Source: Stromatinia cepivora (taxonomy: Eukaryota > Ascomycota > Leotiomycetes > Helotiales > Sclerotiniaceae). Taken from it: 64,000 nucleotides of DNA. A program made the translations under genes and the position numbers. The DNA lies in assembly GCA_014898415.1 (NCBI GenBank), contig RCTD01000016.1, positions 868,001-932,000 on the forward strand. Direction: 5' to 3'. Numbering within the stretch: the first letter of the stretch is position 1; each line of letters opens with the position of its first letter. The notes below the pieces were generated by a model. That model was not told the origin of the DNA, searched no databases, and saw nothing but the letters and a program-made list of their open reading frames with translations. This document shows positions 23,421 to 34,142 of this stretch, piece by piece.

Positions 23421-24692
23421 CATTACCAGTTTCCGTCCCAGGGAGACGATTAGGTTCATCCCCCTGATTTCGACCCCACGACTTCTTACTGGGCGGACTA
23501 ACATTCTGGTTTGGAAGAGTATCACGAATATTACCCTGTAACCATTGTAAGATTCTCTAATAAGTTATTAAATCACTTAATAATATTAGCCGAACCAATG
23601 ATCGGACAATCACGTGATATATTAATAATATCATTATATATTATTAAATTTTATTATCATATGAAAATTCGATTATATATCATATCAAATTGATTTATAA
23701 TGGAATAGAATGAGATGGAAACGTATAGAATTTTCTTATTTACTAGATTAAATATTATTGGTTATTATTTCATTTTATTATATAAAATAATCTTATAAAA
23801 TTCAACTTAAATTGATTGTATTTATAAATATAGAATGTATTAGAATTTCATTATAAATTATAAATATAAAGATTTTCTTTAAAGAATTCTTCGAAAAATC
23901 AAGCAGAAAAAGCAATAAAAGCCTTATTATATATTATTCTGACTTCAAATCCATTATTATATTCGATTTACCCTATTAAGTCTAAATACAACTAAGTCTT
24001 CCACTATTATAATAAATAATATCTTTATTATTATAATAAATATTATTTATTATCCGATTAACCTCCTCAAGAACCATCGAAGAAGTGGCCGTAAAGTTGG
24101 CAAACTTGCGCTTGTCACAGCCATTGCGAACTCGAAAGAGCTCCAATTGGCGTTTCCGACAAGCGTATCTGTCTTTGTCGGCCGGGGGATCTTGCCGGTG
24201 AACTATTTAGCACAACTTACAAACGAGATCAGCATTGTTGATTTCAAAGAGCGCCGTAACTCGAATGATACTGATAAAGCACACACTAGCATGAAATGTC
24301 AGTTATGGGCATATGTGGTGTAGTATCAGCACTTACAAGCCACCGAGGAGAAAAATGAAAGTCAAGGCCATTTGGAACGACGGTCAAAGTGCGGTTTCCA
24401 AACTTGCCTAATCGGCATGTAAAGAATAACAATGTCTGTCAGGATTGTGGGAACAGCCATCGCAATGTACCAAGCTCTGTCGTTTATACAAGAGGAGGTA
24501 ACTTGCAGCTCAAATTCTCGAAATGTGTATAATGGCCTGCAGGAGAACACTGCGTCTCCTACGAATTATTTTCTCCAAGCAATCATAAACCAAAACGTTA
24601 TTGTAGTGATCAAATGCAATCTTTCGCTGGTGAAGAGAAATCGATACAAAAGAAGCAGCAAGGTTTTGACGGTAACCTACTCGAAGGCGTAG
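23386..24692 (-). pseudogene. Fungal rhodopsin-domain (Pth11-like) membrane protein, split by a solo LTR
   Basis: Minus-strand exons resemble the fungal 'rhodopsin domain' integral membrane family: TLLLLLYRFLFTSERLHLI, CINDRAWYIAMAVPTILTD, IVILYMPIRQVWK, ALTFIFLLGG, then after a GTAAGT/TAG intron CFISIIRVTALFEINNADL, then after a 52-nt intron TLVGNANWSSFEFAMAV and SLPTLRPLLRW. Here the frame is broken by the LTR at 23546-24072. Removing the LTR and one ACCAT copy restores the frame: LRWLQGNIRDTLPNQNV and a polar tail, ending at a TGA at 23386. The last codons run into PKS sequence, so the true end was lost at the junction near 23420. Other lesions: a TAA just before FVGDAVFSCRP and a one-base shift between RRSK and ALTFIF. 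The 5' end is unresolved; sequence to about 24900 has Cys-rich pieces that might be a CFEM-like region, not firmly supported. Confidence 0.7.
23546..24072. mobile_element. Solo LTR, copy 1 (527 bp, TSD ACCAT)
   Basis: It shares its whole length with 31418-31946. It begins TGTAAGATTCTC, ends CCTCCTCAAGA, and is flanked by ACCAT at 23541-23545 and 24073-24077. The 5-bp duplication and the absence of any internal region identify a solo LTR of a retrotransposon. Very AT-rich, with transition differences from copy 2. It sits inside the rhodopsin-domain gene. Confidence 0.85.
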
Positions 24693-25812
24693 GTGCAGTT
24701 ATTCACCATGAGAAACTATCAAAACCGTTAGAGATCCATCCGATATAGAGCAAATACCAAGTTCTGGGAGGATATACACCTTCAATGCAAGAGCAGCAGA
24801 GGTGACACAACTAGCTTTGTCATCGCTAAGGTTGACAGAACATTGCGAGGACATCTTGATTGACGCGGAAGGTAGAACACAAACAATAGATGCAGATGAA
24901 GCATGACACAGAAAGCTGATCAGATATATGGCACATGGCTACATGAGGGTAAATCTATAGATTGTCATACATTCTCGCTCCAAGATCGAACCGACATCCA
25001 ACTAACTTCAGCTGGATGAAATGTAACTTCCTCTCTCAATTGAAAACAGGTTGGAAAAATGGTGTGTACCCTAAAATAAAAATAACATTTGCAGTTCATC
25101 CTCTTCTTTTGCCCGAGAACGCCAAGACACAATATTATCACAGGAATATGAACGATTTGAGGGATTTTCGTTCCAGGGGAGGCAGACTGCGAGTCGCAGT
25201 ACTCAATCAAACCCCGATTTTGATGGCATTCCATGAAGATTGTACCGCTCAAATACTTGTATTCCACCCAAAGCTAACCAAAATTACGTACCTGGACGAG
25301 TGATTCATCTAGATGTATATATATTGAAGAATGCAATGTTATAAAAGATGTGTCTTCTTGGTATATGGTATGGGCTGCGTCGGGTTTCATTGCGTGAGGG
25401 GGTGTTAGTTCTGCATGTACAGGATCTACTCGGCACTGGCAGCAATGAGGCCGCAAAGCGATTTTGTCATCCTGTGCCCACATGCGGCCGGGCCCATCTG
25501 CAGAGCGCCTCTTCCATCCACCATTTTATTTATTTAGATGTGATGTATTACGTTTTCACAAGTGTGGAGTAAAAGAGTGGGCTGCATTTCTATCATAATC
25601 GCAATCCTGTCGATATCGTGTTTCCCATCAAAACAATTTTTCTGGGGTATCTGCAAAAATGTGAGAGGGGAAATGAGTATGTTAGATATTTTTATGGATC
25701 CTGGCACACCAAGCGCGGTAATTGCCTCTTCTCCTCTTTATTTCTCTAACGAATCCTTCAATTCTTCCACTGATCCTCCTTCATCGCGTGATTGGAAATA
25801 TCAAAAGAAGCT
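24693..25812. other. Region without a clear gene
   Basis: It lies between the divergent rhodopsin-type remnant (minus) and the enoyl-reductase-like remnant (plus), so it should hold both promoters and the unresolved 5' exon(s) of the former. Confidence 0.4.
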
Positions 25813-27229
25813 ATGAAAGCCGTCATCATCAACAAACAGGCACAGCCGCATTGGTCGATATCAATGAACAAACCCTAAGGCCTTGACTATATCAAAGTTC
25901 GCAGGAAGGCCGTTGCTATCAATCCGAGTGAGTGTAAACTACACCATGAGTCACATAGGCACGATGCTAACACAGACACAAGCCGATTACCATCATACTG
26001 CGAGTATTTGGCTCGGTTGGGCACGTACTTGATGAGTCATTAGATCATACTGCCAATTACATGTCCGGACAAGAATAACATGTCTCTCAGGATGTGATGT
26101 CTCCGGTGTAGTGGAAGAGATCGGGGGTGAATGCAAGAACACTAATATGAAGAAGGGTGATTGGGTGTTCGGTGTTTGCCATTGCGCCAACAATGTAAGT
26201 ACGAAACCACAGAGATGTCTCCCATTGTACCTAACAAAAAAGAACAATGCCGAGGATGGTGCTTTTGCGGAATTCGCGCTAGTCAAAGATGGTCACGTAG
26301 CCAGAATTCCTGATGGCATGAGCTTCGAAGACGCAGCCACATTAGGAGTTGGTGTGACGACTGTCGGGCAAACGCTCTACATGACCATGCAACTTCCGCT
26401 CCCCACAAAACCAGCTGAAACACCTTTTCCTATCCTGATCTACGGGCACTCTTGCCATACAGTATGCTAAGCTGTATGACCATCCTTTCTTTCGACCTTT
26501 TACTCCAATCCCCTCATTAATACCACTTACTCATCAACATTAGGTCTAGCCTCACAGTCATCACTACATGCAGCCCCAAAAACTTTGACCTTGTCAAATC
26601 TCTTGGTGCGGATGCGGTCCTTGACTACCATGAGCCTACATGCGGCGAGCGGATTCGAAAATATACCGATTCATCTCTCCATTATATACTCGATACGATT
26701 TCCACAGAAGATAGCTTCAAGATCTGTGCGGAGGCCTTTCCTCCTTCTGGGTCTACGAACGAAGAACTCAAATTCGTAGGTCTTCTGCCAATCGAAATTT
26801 CCCACGAAAGGACGAACCAAAAGTCACAGCTACGGCAGTCCTAGCATATACTACGTTTGGAGAGGCCTTCTCAAAGTTTGGCATAGACTTTCCCGTCATC
26901 AAGGAACACTTCAACTTCGGTAAGATGTTCTGGGAGTTGAATGGAAAATTGCTTGCTGAGGGCAAGATCAAAACTCATCCTGTTATTGTGAAAGATCGTG
27001 GACTTGCTGGAATTCCTGATGGGTGAGTACTGGGGAGTTGCTGGATATCCAAATTAATAAATGCTAATTGACCATTAGGCTCCCGGAAGTCGGTCAAGGG
27101 AAAATCAGCGCGGCAAAATTGGTGTATAGGGTCGATGATACTCCAGCAAACGCTTATGTGACTCCAACGGCGGAAGCTGAGAAGGTTGTGGGTGGGCCGG
27201 ATTTGATGAACTCGCAGCGGGTGAAGTAA
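25813..27229 (+). pseudogene. Trans-acting enoyl-reductase-like dehydrogenase (MDR family), inactivated
   Basis: Stand-alone medium-chain dehydrogenases of this type serve fungal reducing PKSs in trans or act as quinone-type reductases. ATG 25813 starts MKAVIINK; other recognisable parts are LVDINEQTLRP, AVAINPTDYHH, CDVSGVVEEIGG, GDWVFGV, EDGAFAEFALVKDG, FEDAATLGVGVTTVGQTLY, KSLGADAVLDYHEP, and the C-terminal GKISAAKLVYRVDDTP up to TAA 27229. Introns with good GT/AG ends separate most pieces. Lesions: compensating frame changes plus a stop within the first 25 codons; a small deletion near 26443 that removes the GGSTATG-type nucleotide-binding loop and shifts the frame (YG.. runs straight into LAIQYAKLY); a one-base loss near 26797 between GLLPIE and FPRKDEPK. 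Its neighbour is the PKS remnant, so the pair is likely functionally linked. Confidence 0.85.
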
Positions 27230-29076
27230 TTCAAGCAACACATGACAGATTCGGTTCGCGGAAATATGGTTTGAATTGAAAGCTTTAAAAAGTCGAACTT
27301 GTTCGGGGCAGGATGTACTGATTCCTATTGATTTGGTTATTTGCGTTACTCCAGTGTCTAGTTTGGTTTATTTCTTCGCATGAGATATCATAGGGTCCAA
27401 TATTAGTCTGTAAATAGGTTTCGTTGAACAGTAAAGAATCATTTCCAAATCATTCAACGAATTGTCTATTGACTATACAAGAGTCACAATTAGCAAAGAA
27501 TCAATTAGTTGTAAAACAGTAATAAAACTTTTCATTATTCTTTAATCAATGGAAAAGCTATTTCTTTTAAGTTCAATACAGAACGATATCGGAACAACAG
27601 TAATCCACTTTTTATATAATAAACAAAAAGATCTTTCAAAATTTTCCAAACTAATCGATGGCGCTCCTTTATCTATACGCTTATGTTCTATATAGAGGCC
27701 GCATCCTTGTAGATTTCCGAGCAATATACTTGTGTAACCGTAACAGACTATCCCTAGGGAGGCATAATATCAATAATCTACTAATAATCGATCTATAAAT
27801 TTTACTAACTAATATTGAATAATTGATTAATTCAAAATCAAGAAACGTATCATTTCTGTGATGGTGGTTTGTTTAAAATATATAATAAGATTTTAATATA
27901 TAATAAAATATTAATATAAATAACTTCAAATTTAATAATTAAACTATAATTTCTTTAATATCTATAACTTTTCGAATTCGAAATTCATTCATTCTTTTCT
28001 TCCCCTCCCCTTCTCTCCTTTTCCTTTCTTTCTCTTCCTCTTTCTTTATTAAAATCTTATTATCAATAAAATTTAAAAATATATTATAATTATTTTATAT
28101 ATTAAAGAAAACAAAGAAAATAAATAAAATAAAAAACAAGCGAATAAAAAAAATCTATTCAATTTAGTTTCAAATTTATATTCATTTTATTCATTTTTAT
28201 AAAATCGAAATAATTTATTTACTGTCACACCAAAAGTGACGCCACTCTTGACGAATGATTAATTGGGTTGATATAGTAATCATTTCCCGTGACATTTACT
28301 ATTTAATAGAGATGATAAATAATTTATAATTTTGAAGAAATTAAAAAATTGAAAGGTTGAAAAGTTGAAAACTCTTTCAATACTATCAATCTAAAAATGA
28401 TTCTAATAATAATTCGGAATAGTATATAAATTAAGATTTACCACTATATAACGAAATTTGAAATACATCGTTTTAATACTACACAGGCTATGATATGAAT
28501 AAATTATTGATATCTTGCTTTCATAGGGCATGCCACTGAATATTCTGGTATTTCTTGCGTAAATGAGTCTAGCCAAATGTTTCATAACGGAAGGGAATCA
28601 ACTTTTATTTTCTGTTTTGAATAACAATAAGAGTTTAAGATATTTGCTTATAGGCTTTCGGACCAATACATAGGTATTAACTTTTAATTGGAAGATACAC
28701 TGGATGCCATATGCATATTTGGTACAGAGGTAAGTTTTGACTCGTTTGGTCGGATGGGGGTGAAAGTGGGTTTGAAATGCTGAGCAAGCAATTTAGCCAA
28801 TAGGATTAATTAATACCTTACCAAGTTATAGCTTCACCCACATTTCCCGACAACCCCCCCTTTATTAATTGGTCAGCAATGTGCAAGGCTCTTAATCAGC
28901 AACTCATAAGCAATGTGATAAGCATTTCATCATCATCAATAAATAACATCCCGAGTCAAATAGCTATAGCTCCATAGAAACTAATCTCCTCCAAATCCTT
29001 AAGTATTCACTCAAAGAACATTCTTTTTGTTTCTCATTCGTTTTCAGATATCCTATTAAACTCTCATGACATCCAG
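27230..29076. other. AT-rich intergenic region, probable degenerate repeats
   Basis: From about 27.7 to 28.6 kb the sequence is strongly AT-rich, with no open frame of protein-like composition, as in RIP-mutated repeats. I found no terminal repeats that would define an element. The last 300 bp precede the pirin-like gene. Confidence 0.45.
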
Positions 29077-30762
29077 ATGAAATTGCTTCTCCTCTTTTTC
29101 TCAATCATTATTGCAGTATCCTCAATTATATTCAGATATCCAATTATTGAACACATCGAGATCATAGGTTACTTGTTTACCAACAATCCAACCACAATTC
29201 CTTCACCAAAACAGCTTCCTAAATTTCCTAAATTTTCATTTCCTTCATATTCTACTTCCTCAAAAGCAATAAATATGACAACACCCAGAGGAATCCAAAA
29301 GGCCTTTTTGGCGCGCGAGCAGGCCGAAGGCGCAGGCGCAAGAGTTCGTCGTTCAATCGGTACACCTCAACTAAAGAACTTCTCACCATTTCTCATGCTT
29401 GATCACTTTCACAGCAGTTCCTCAGCTGGATTTCCAGATCATCCACACAGAGGACAGGAAACGTAAGATAATAACTTCTGCCTCTCAAAATGAACTTTGC
29501 TAACATACTCTTCATCAGCATAACCTATCTTCTCCAGGGCGCCGTCGATCACGAAGATTTTGCAGGAAACTCAGGTACGATAGAAACGGGCGACCTTCAA
29601 TTCATGACTGCAGGAAGAGGAATAATGCACTCCGAAATGCCACGACAACATGCCGATGGCAGCCCAAATATTGGACTACAACTTTGGGTAGACTTACCCG
29701 AAAAACTCAAGAAATGCGAACCACGATATCGTGATCTGCGAGCCAAGGAAATTCCACAAATCGATATCGATGATGGAAAAGTACATGTGAAGATTATTTC
29801 AGGACAAAGTCATGGCGTTGATAGTGTAAAAGAACTTGCTTATACACCGGTTTGGATTTTCGACGTAGAGATCAAACCTGGTGGGAAGATTGAGCAATCA
29901 TTACCTACCGGCTGGAATGCTTTTGCTTATACTTTGAGTGGGGAGACTGTATTTGGAAGTGGAAATGAGAAGACCAAGATTGCAAAGTTCCACAATGTGG
30001 TATTCCGCCAGGAAGGAGATTTTGTGAACGCAGAAGTAGAAGAGTCTGCTAAGGAGAACGGACATTTCGGTAAGTTAACTTGTTTATTTGCTTTATGCCC
30101 GTATGCTTTTGAGTTTTCAACAAGAAAATTCCACCGCCAAATTTGGCAGGACAAAAGAGAAGCAAAGCTCGTCTAACCCCCTCCTTCACAACCATCAAGC
30201 ACAACTCCAAAATTTCAAAAAAGGACAATCATTCGACAGATTGAAGCATACAAAAAGCAAACTGATATTGCGTTCGCCGGGAATCGAACCTTTTTGATGG
30301 CCGAATGTTCCCCTAACGCGGTGGCACTGTAGCCGAGCGAGACAGGGGTATATGTTTGGTGGGGTGAATTTCGAAGCAGGACATATATCTTCGATATATC
30401 GCGACTATCCAAAATTACTGTGTAATTTTGCCGTCGTTGATGTTGGTTGAATTAGTATTACTATTGGGTGTCTCCATCGCAACCATACCCCCTATTCGAG
30501 CGCACTTTTCTTCAATTTTTCATCCGCTCGTCTAATGTTTTATTTTCGTCTATCATATCAGAAATATACACTAACAAATAGAATAGTCTTAGTAGCAGGT
30601 CAACCTCTCGATCAAAGAGTAGTCCAATATGGCCCCTTTGTCCTCAATTCAGAAGAGGAAGTCTATCAAGCGATGATGGATTTCCAAACTCACTCCAATG
30701 GATTTGAAAGGGCTAAGGGATGGAAAAGTGAGATTGGACAAAAGGCGGCTCAGCTTAAATAA
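29077..30762 (+). CDS. Pirin-like protein
   Basis: Pirins are cupin-fold metal proteins acting as nuclear cofactors or quercetinase-like enzymes. Three exons join in phase: 29077-29462, 29519-30069 and 30587-30762, 370 residues. Motifs: GTPQLKNFSPFLMLDHFHSS, then FPDHPHRGQETITYLLQGAVDHEDFAG, carrying the metal-binding His residues of the pirin N-terminal cupin (HPHRG and VDHEDF), and GDLQFMTAGRGIMHSE with a further His/Glu pair. The C-terminal cupin ends VLVAGQPLDQRVVQYGPFVLN. The N-terminal extension of about 65 residues begins with a hydrophobic segment (LLLLFFSIIIAVSSIIF), suggesting a membrane or secretory/mitochondrial route unless translation starts at the internal Met (MTTPRGIQKAF). 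The second intron, 517 nt, is about ten times the local norm and holds a tRNA-like sequence. Confidence 0.88.
30271..30345 (-). tRNA. tRNA-like sequence (degenerate, intron-embedded)
   Basis: On the minus strand there is a perfect B-box type GGTTCGATTCC within a T-arm-like end (CCCGGCGAACGCA). About 50 bases upstream is an imperfect A-box (CGGCTACAGTG), and a TTTTT pol III terminator follows about 16 bases downstream. I could not pair the acceptor stem or the T-stem well, so this is more likely a tRNA relic or tRNA-derived SINE head than a working tRNA. It lies antisense inside intron 2 of the pirin-like gene. Anticodon not assigned. Confidence 0.35.
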
Positions 30763-30800
30763 ACCTATGATAAAATTACCAGGGCCCATAATCATTGTAC

Positions 30801-30888
30801 ATATTTAATACTTATCAAAATGATATTTAATACTTATCAAAATGATATTTAATACTTATCTAAATGATATTTAATACTTAATCAAATA
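30801..30888. repeat. Four tandem copies of a 22-bp repeat
   Basis: The unit ATATTTAATACTTATCAAAATG is repeated four times with few changes, starting 38 bp after the stop codon of the pirin-like gene, so probably within or just after its 3' UTR. Confidence 0.9.
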
Positions 30889-31141
30889 ATAAAATAAAAT
30901 TGACCTCAAGTAATAAATTAGGAATCACTATTAAATATTTATATATAACGTGGTTTATCATCGGATCGCCAATATCACCGGGTCGCCACTTTTTCCATTA
31001 TTCAATTATTTCAATTTCATATTATTCAATAATTATTAAATCAATTGATTGAAATTATTAAGAATCTAATAATCTAGAGTCTATTATACTATTTTGATAA
31101 ATTCTTGAATTGTGATTAATCCTTTTATATTTATTATAATA

Positions 31142-32481
31142 AGTCTAATACCCTACTTTCGGGCCACCCCCTGTTTTGGGCCACCTTTTCACACCAAAAA
31201 CCACGAAAATCAACATTTTTAATTTTGTTATTTATGAATATAATTTTTTGAAATCTTGAATATAGATTTATTACTTATATAATAATAAATTCTGAAAATT
31301 TCAGATTTTTCGCGATTTTTTCTATTGAGATATTTAAGATTGAATTTTCAATTTTCATTTTGTATATGATTTATATATAAATTAAAAAAACACGAAAATC
31401 TTGAATAACTTTTCAACTATAAGAATTTCTAATAAGTTTATTAAATCACTTAATAATATTAACCGAACCGATGATTATATGATCACGTGATATGTTAATA
31501 ATATAATTTAATATTATTAAATTTTATTATTATACAAAATCTTGATCATATATCATATTAGAATGATTTATAATGGAATAGAATGTGATGGAAGCATATA
31601 GAACTTTCTTATTTCTAAGGTTAAATATTATTGGTTATTATTTCATTTCATTATATAAAATGATTCTATAAGATTCGATTTAAATCGATCTTATTTATAA
31701 TCATAGAATATTATAGAATTTCATAGAATCTTATCAAATACTATAAATAAGAAGATTTTCTTCAAAGAATTCTTCTGAAAAACAAGCAAAATAAATTCAA
31801 TATTCAATACACTCATATTTTGACTTCAACCATTATATATTCGATTACCCTTTTAAGCTATATAACTAAGTCTTCCACTATAATAATAGTGAATAGTATT
31901 ATTATTATATTATTCATTATTATTAACCAATCAACCTCCTCCAAGATCAACAAAAATGATTAAAAATAAAATATTAATTTTTTCGAAATATTTAAATTGA
32001 ATTTCATAAAATGGATTGAATATTTAAATTTTAGAAATTATAAAGAAGATTTTATTTATATTCTTAATTTTTACAGGGATTAAAAATTGTGATATTTTCA
32101 ATAAAAGATTTTCTATTAATTATTATATATAATAATTGAATTTATTTTGTAGAATATCATTTAATGAATTCAAAAAAATAAATGGTTTATTTTTAGTTAT
32201 TTTTATTGAAAAGTTATTCAAGATTTTCGTGTTTTTTTAATTTGTATATAAATCATATATAAAATGAAAATCGAAAATTCAACTTTGTAATTCTCAACGA
32301 AAAGAATTTTAAAAAATCTGAAATTTTCAGAATTCTTTTATATATATATAAAGAGTCTATATTTAAAATTTCAATCAATTATATAGATTCGTTATAAAGT
32401 TATTAATAGGTAAAAATCATGATTTTTGGTGTAAAAGGGTGGCCCAAAACAGGGGGTGGCCCGAAAGTAGGGTATTAGACT
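31142..32481. mobile_element. Foldback-type element with Flipper-like ends, nested
   Basis: It begins AGTCTAATACCCTACTTTCG and ends with the inverse, flanked by TA (31140-31141 and 32482-32483). The terminal 60 bp are near-identical inverted copies and the similarity continues inward for roughly 270 bp, including a shared AAAAAAACACGAAAATCTTG at the inner end. Without the solo LTR it is about 0.8 kb and encodes nothing, so it is a non-autonomous relative of the element at 39371-49550, which has the same ends. Confidence 0.85.
31418..31946. mobile_element. Solo LTR, copy 2 (529 bp, TSD TCAAC)
   Basis: Homologous over its full length to 23546-24072. Starts TATAAGAATTTC (TG changed to TA), ends CCTCCTCCAAGA, flanked by TCAAC at 31413-31417 and 31947-31951. 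Inserted at the inner edge of the left arm of the foldback element, so it is the youngest level of this nest. Confidence 0.85.
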
Positions 32482-33834
32482 TATCGATTAGAAGATGTTT
32501 CCCTATTAGAATTCCTTTTATTTTGATATTCGTTGTATTGAATCTGAATATCAATCTTTTGTTGAGATAATATATTTTTAGCTTTTTGTTTAATAAGTAT
32601 TCCTTTATTGTGTAATTAAATCTTTTTAATATATCGATGTTTGTTTAATGCTTTATTTGTTTTTCGAAGTATACAATTCTTTATACTTAAAAGTATATTC
32701 TTATAGACTAATTTTTTTATACCTTTAATTAAAACTAATATAATCTTAAATATAAATATAAAGGAATTTGATTGATGATAAATTATTCGAGATTTTATTA
32801 AAATTAATTGTGAAAGAATTTTAATTGGATTGCAAGGTATTTAAAAGATTCAAGAATTTAAATCAATGAATAAAGGGATAGGTATATAAATTCGAATATC
32901 TAATTTTGAAAGTATAATTTGAAGATCGAATAATATTAGATCTACTTTTCGGAAACCAGTTTTTATATTCTGAATTGTAATTGATTATTGATATATAGCT
33001 TTAAAAATTATAAAGAATTCAATCTTAATAATATAATTGATATAAATCTTAATAAATCTATCAATTTGATAATCATATATCTATTTCAATATACCAAAAC
33101 ATTCAATATCAAATGATTGGATTAAGTAATTTGAATGTAGTAGTAATTTTACCATTATTATATTATTTGATTTGTAATATAATTGAAAAAGTATCGATTC
33201 GTAACTTTTATATTTATCTAGTATTAGTATTCGATATTTACTCTTTGTTTGATGAATTGTATACTTATCGAAATACTTTATTCATTCTAATTCTAATTCA
33301 TTATTCATTTATTTATTAAAAATAGATTTAATAATCCAATCTACAGGAAAACCGCTTTCTGTATACCAATTAGAAAAATGATATTATCCTTGTACTACTA
33401 AAAATGGTAATATAATTTCGCCCTCCCCATTACCATATATAATCATTATAATCCATTCTTTATTATCTGATTATATTACTTTATTTCTACCATTTCGTTC
33501 AATACTAATTACAACCATTCTAAAATATATTACACCCATCATAAAACCGATTTCATCGAAGTTATAGAAATCGCAATCCTGAATACTATATTTTGCTTAT
33601 ATATTTGATATTAATCGAAACTACCCTTCAATAAATTTGAGATCTTTACAAAGAACTCTTTGAAAATTATAAATACGATTAAAACATATCTTTAATTCTA
33701 TATAATACTTTACAAATCGATAAGCCCAAAGCTTTCTAACCTTCTTTGCTTTTTATAATTCAAGAATATAATTCGCTATATCTTCTATACTATTCAATTT
33801 AAATGCAAAACCTTTTTCGTTTATATCAATTATA

Positions 33835-34025
33835 TATTAAATAAGTATTTTCTCTTTTAATTCAATCATTTTATGTTTATTTGCTTGAATTTTCATTTGA
33901 TTATTTCGATTATTGATTCTATCGTATAATATAGATCAAGGCATTATATAGATTTTTGCAGCTTTTGTAATTGTCAAATTTTTAGATTTTCGAATAACTT
34001 CAATGGTTAAGATAATTCAGGTTTC
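33835..34025 (-). pseudogene. Transposase N-terminal HTH remnant
   Basis: The minus-strand translation reads TIEVIRKSKNLTITKAAKIY, then MP, a TGA where Arg is expected, and SILYDRINNRN. This is the KAAK.Y.VPRSTL.DR helix-turn-helix pattern of Fot1/pogo transposases. It supports the superfamily assignment and shows the copy is dead. Confidence 0.65.
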
Positions 34026-34142
34026 TTTTAATTATGTTTTTATAATAATTCATTAAGATATTATGAGTTGAAATTGAAATGATTGAATAATGGAAAAAGT
34101 GGCGACCCGGTGATATTGGCGATCCAATGATAAACCACGTTA

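Larger units (their letters stand above)
30948..34140 (-). mobile_element. Fot1/pogo-like DNA transposon with nested insertions
   Basis: The terminal inverted repeats are about 70 bp, starting ACGTGGTTTATCATCGGATC at 30948 and mirrored up to 34140. They are flanked by TA (30946-30947 and 34141-34142), the Tc1/mariner target duplication. Subtracting the nested element at 31142-32481 and its TA leaves about 1.85 kb, the size of fungal Fot1-type elements. Transposase traces lie on the minus strand near 33.9 kb. Heavily AT-biased and full of stops. Confidence 0.85.

Noticed and set aside
24700..24960. Possible CFEM extracellular domain upstream of the rhodopsin-type remnant
   Set aside because: Cysteine-containing pieces occur in more than one frame, and no consistent eight-Cys pattern or splice structure could be assembled.
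28231..28300. Possible transposon end (GTCACACCAAAAGTGAC)
   Set aside because: A short palindrome only; no matching inverted end or target duplication found nearby.
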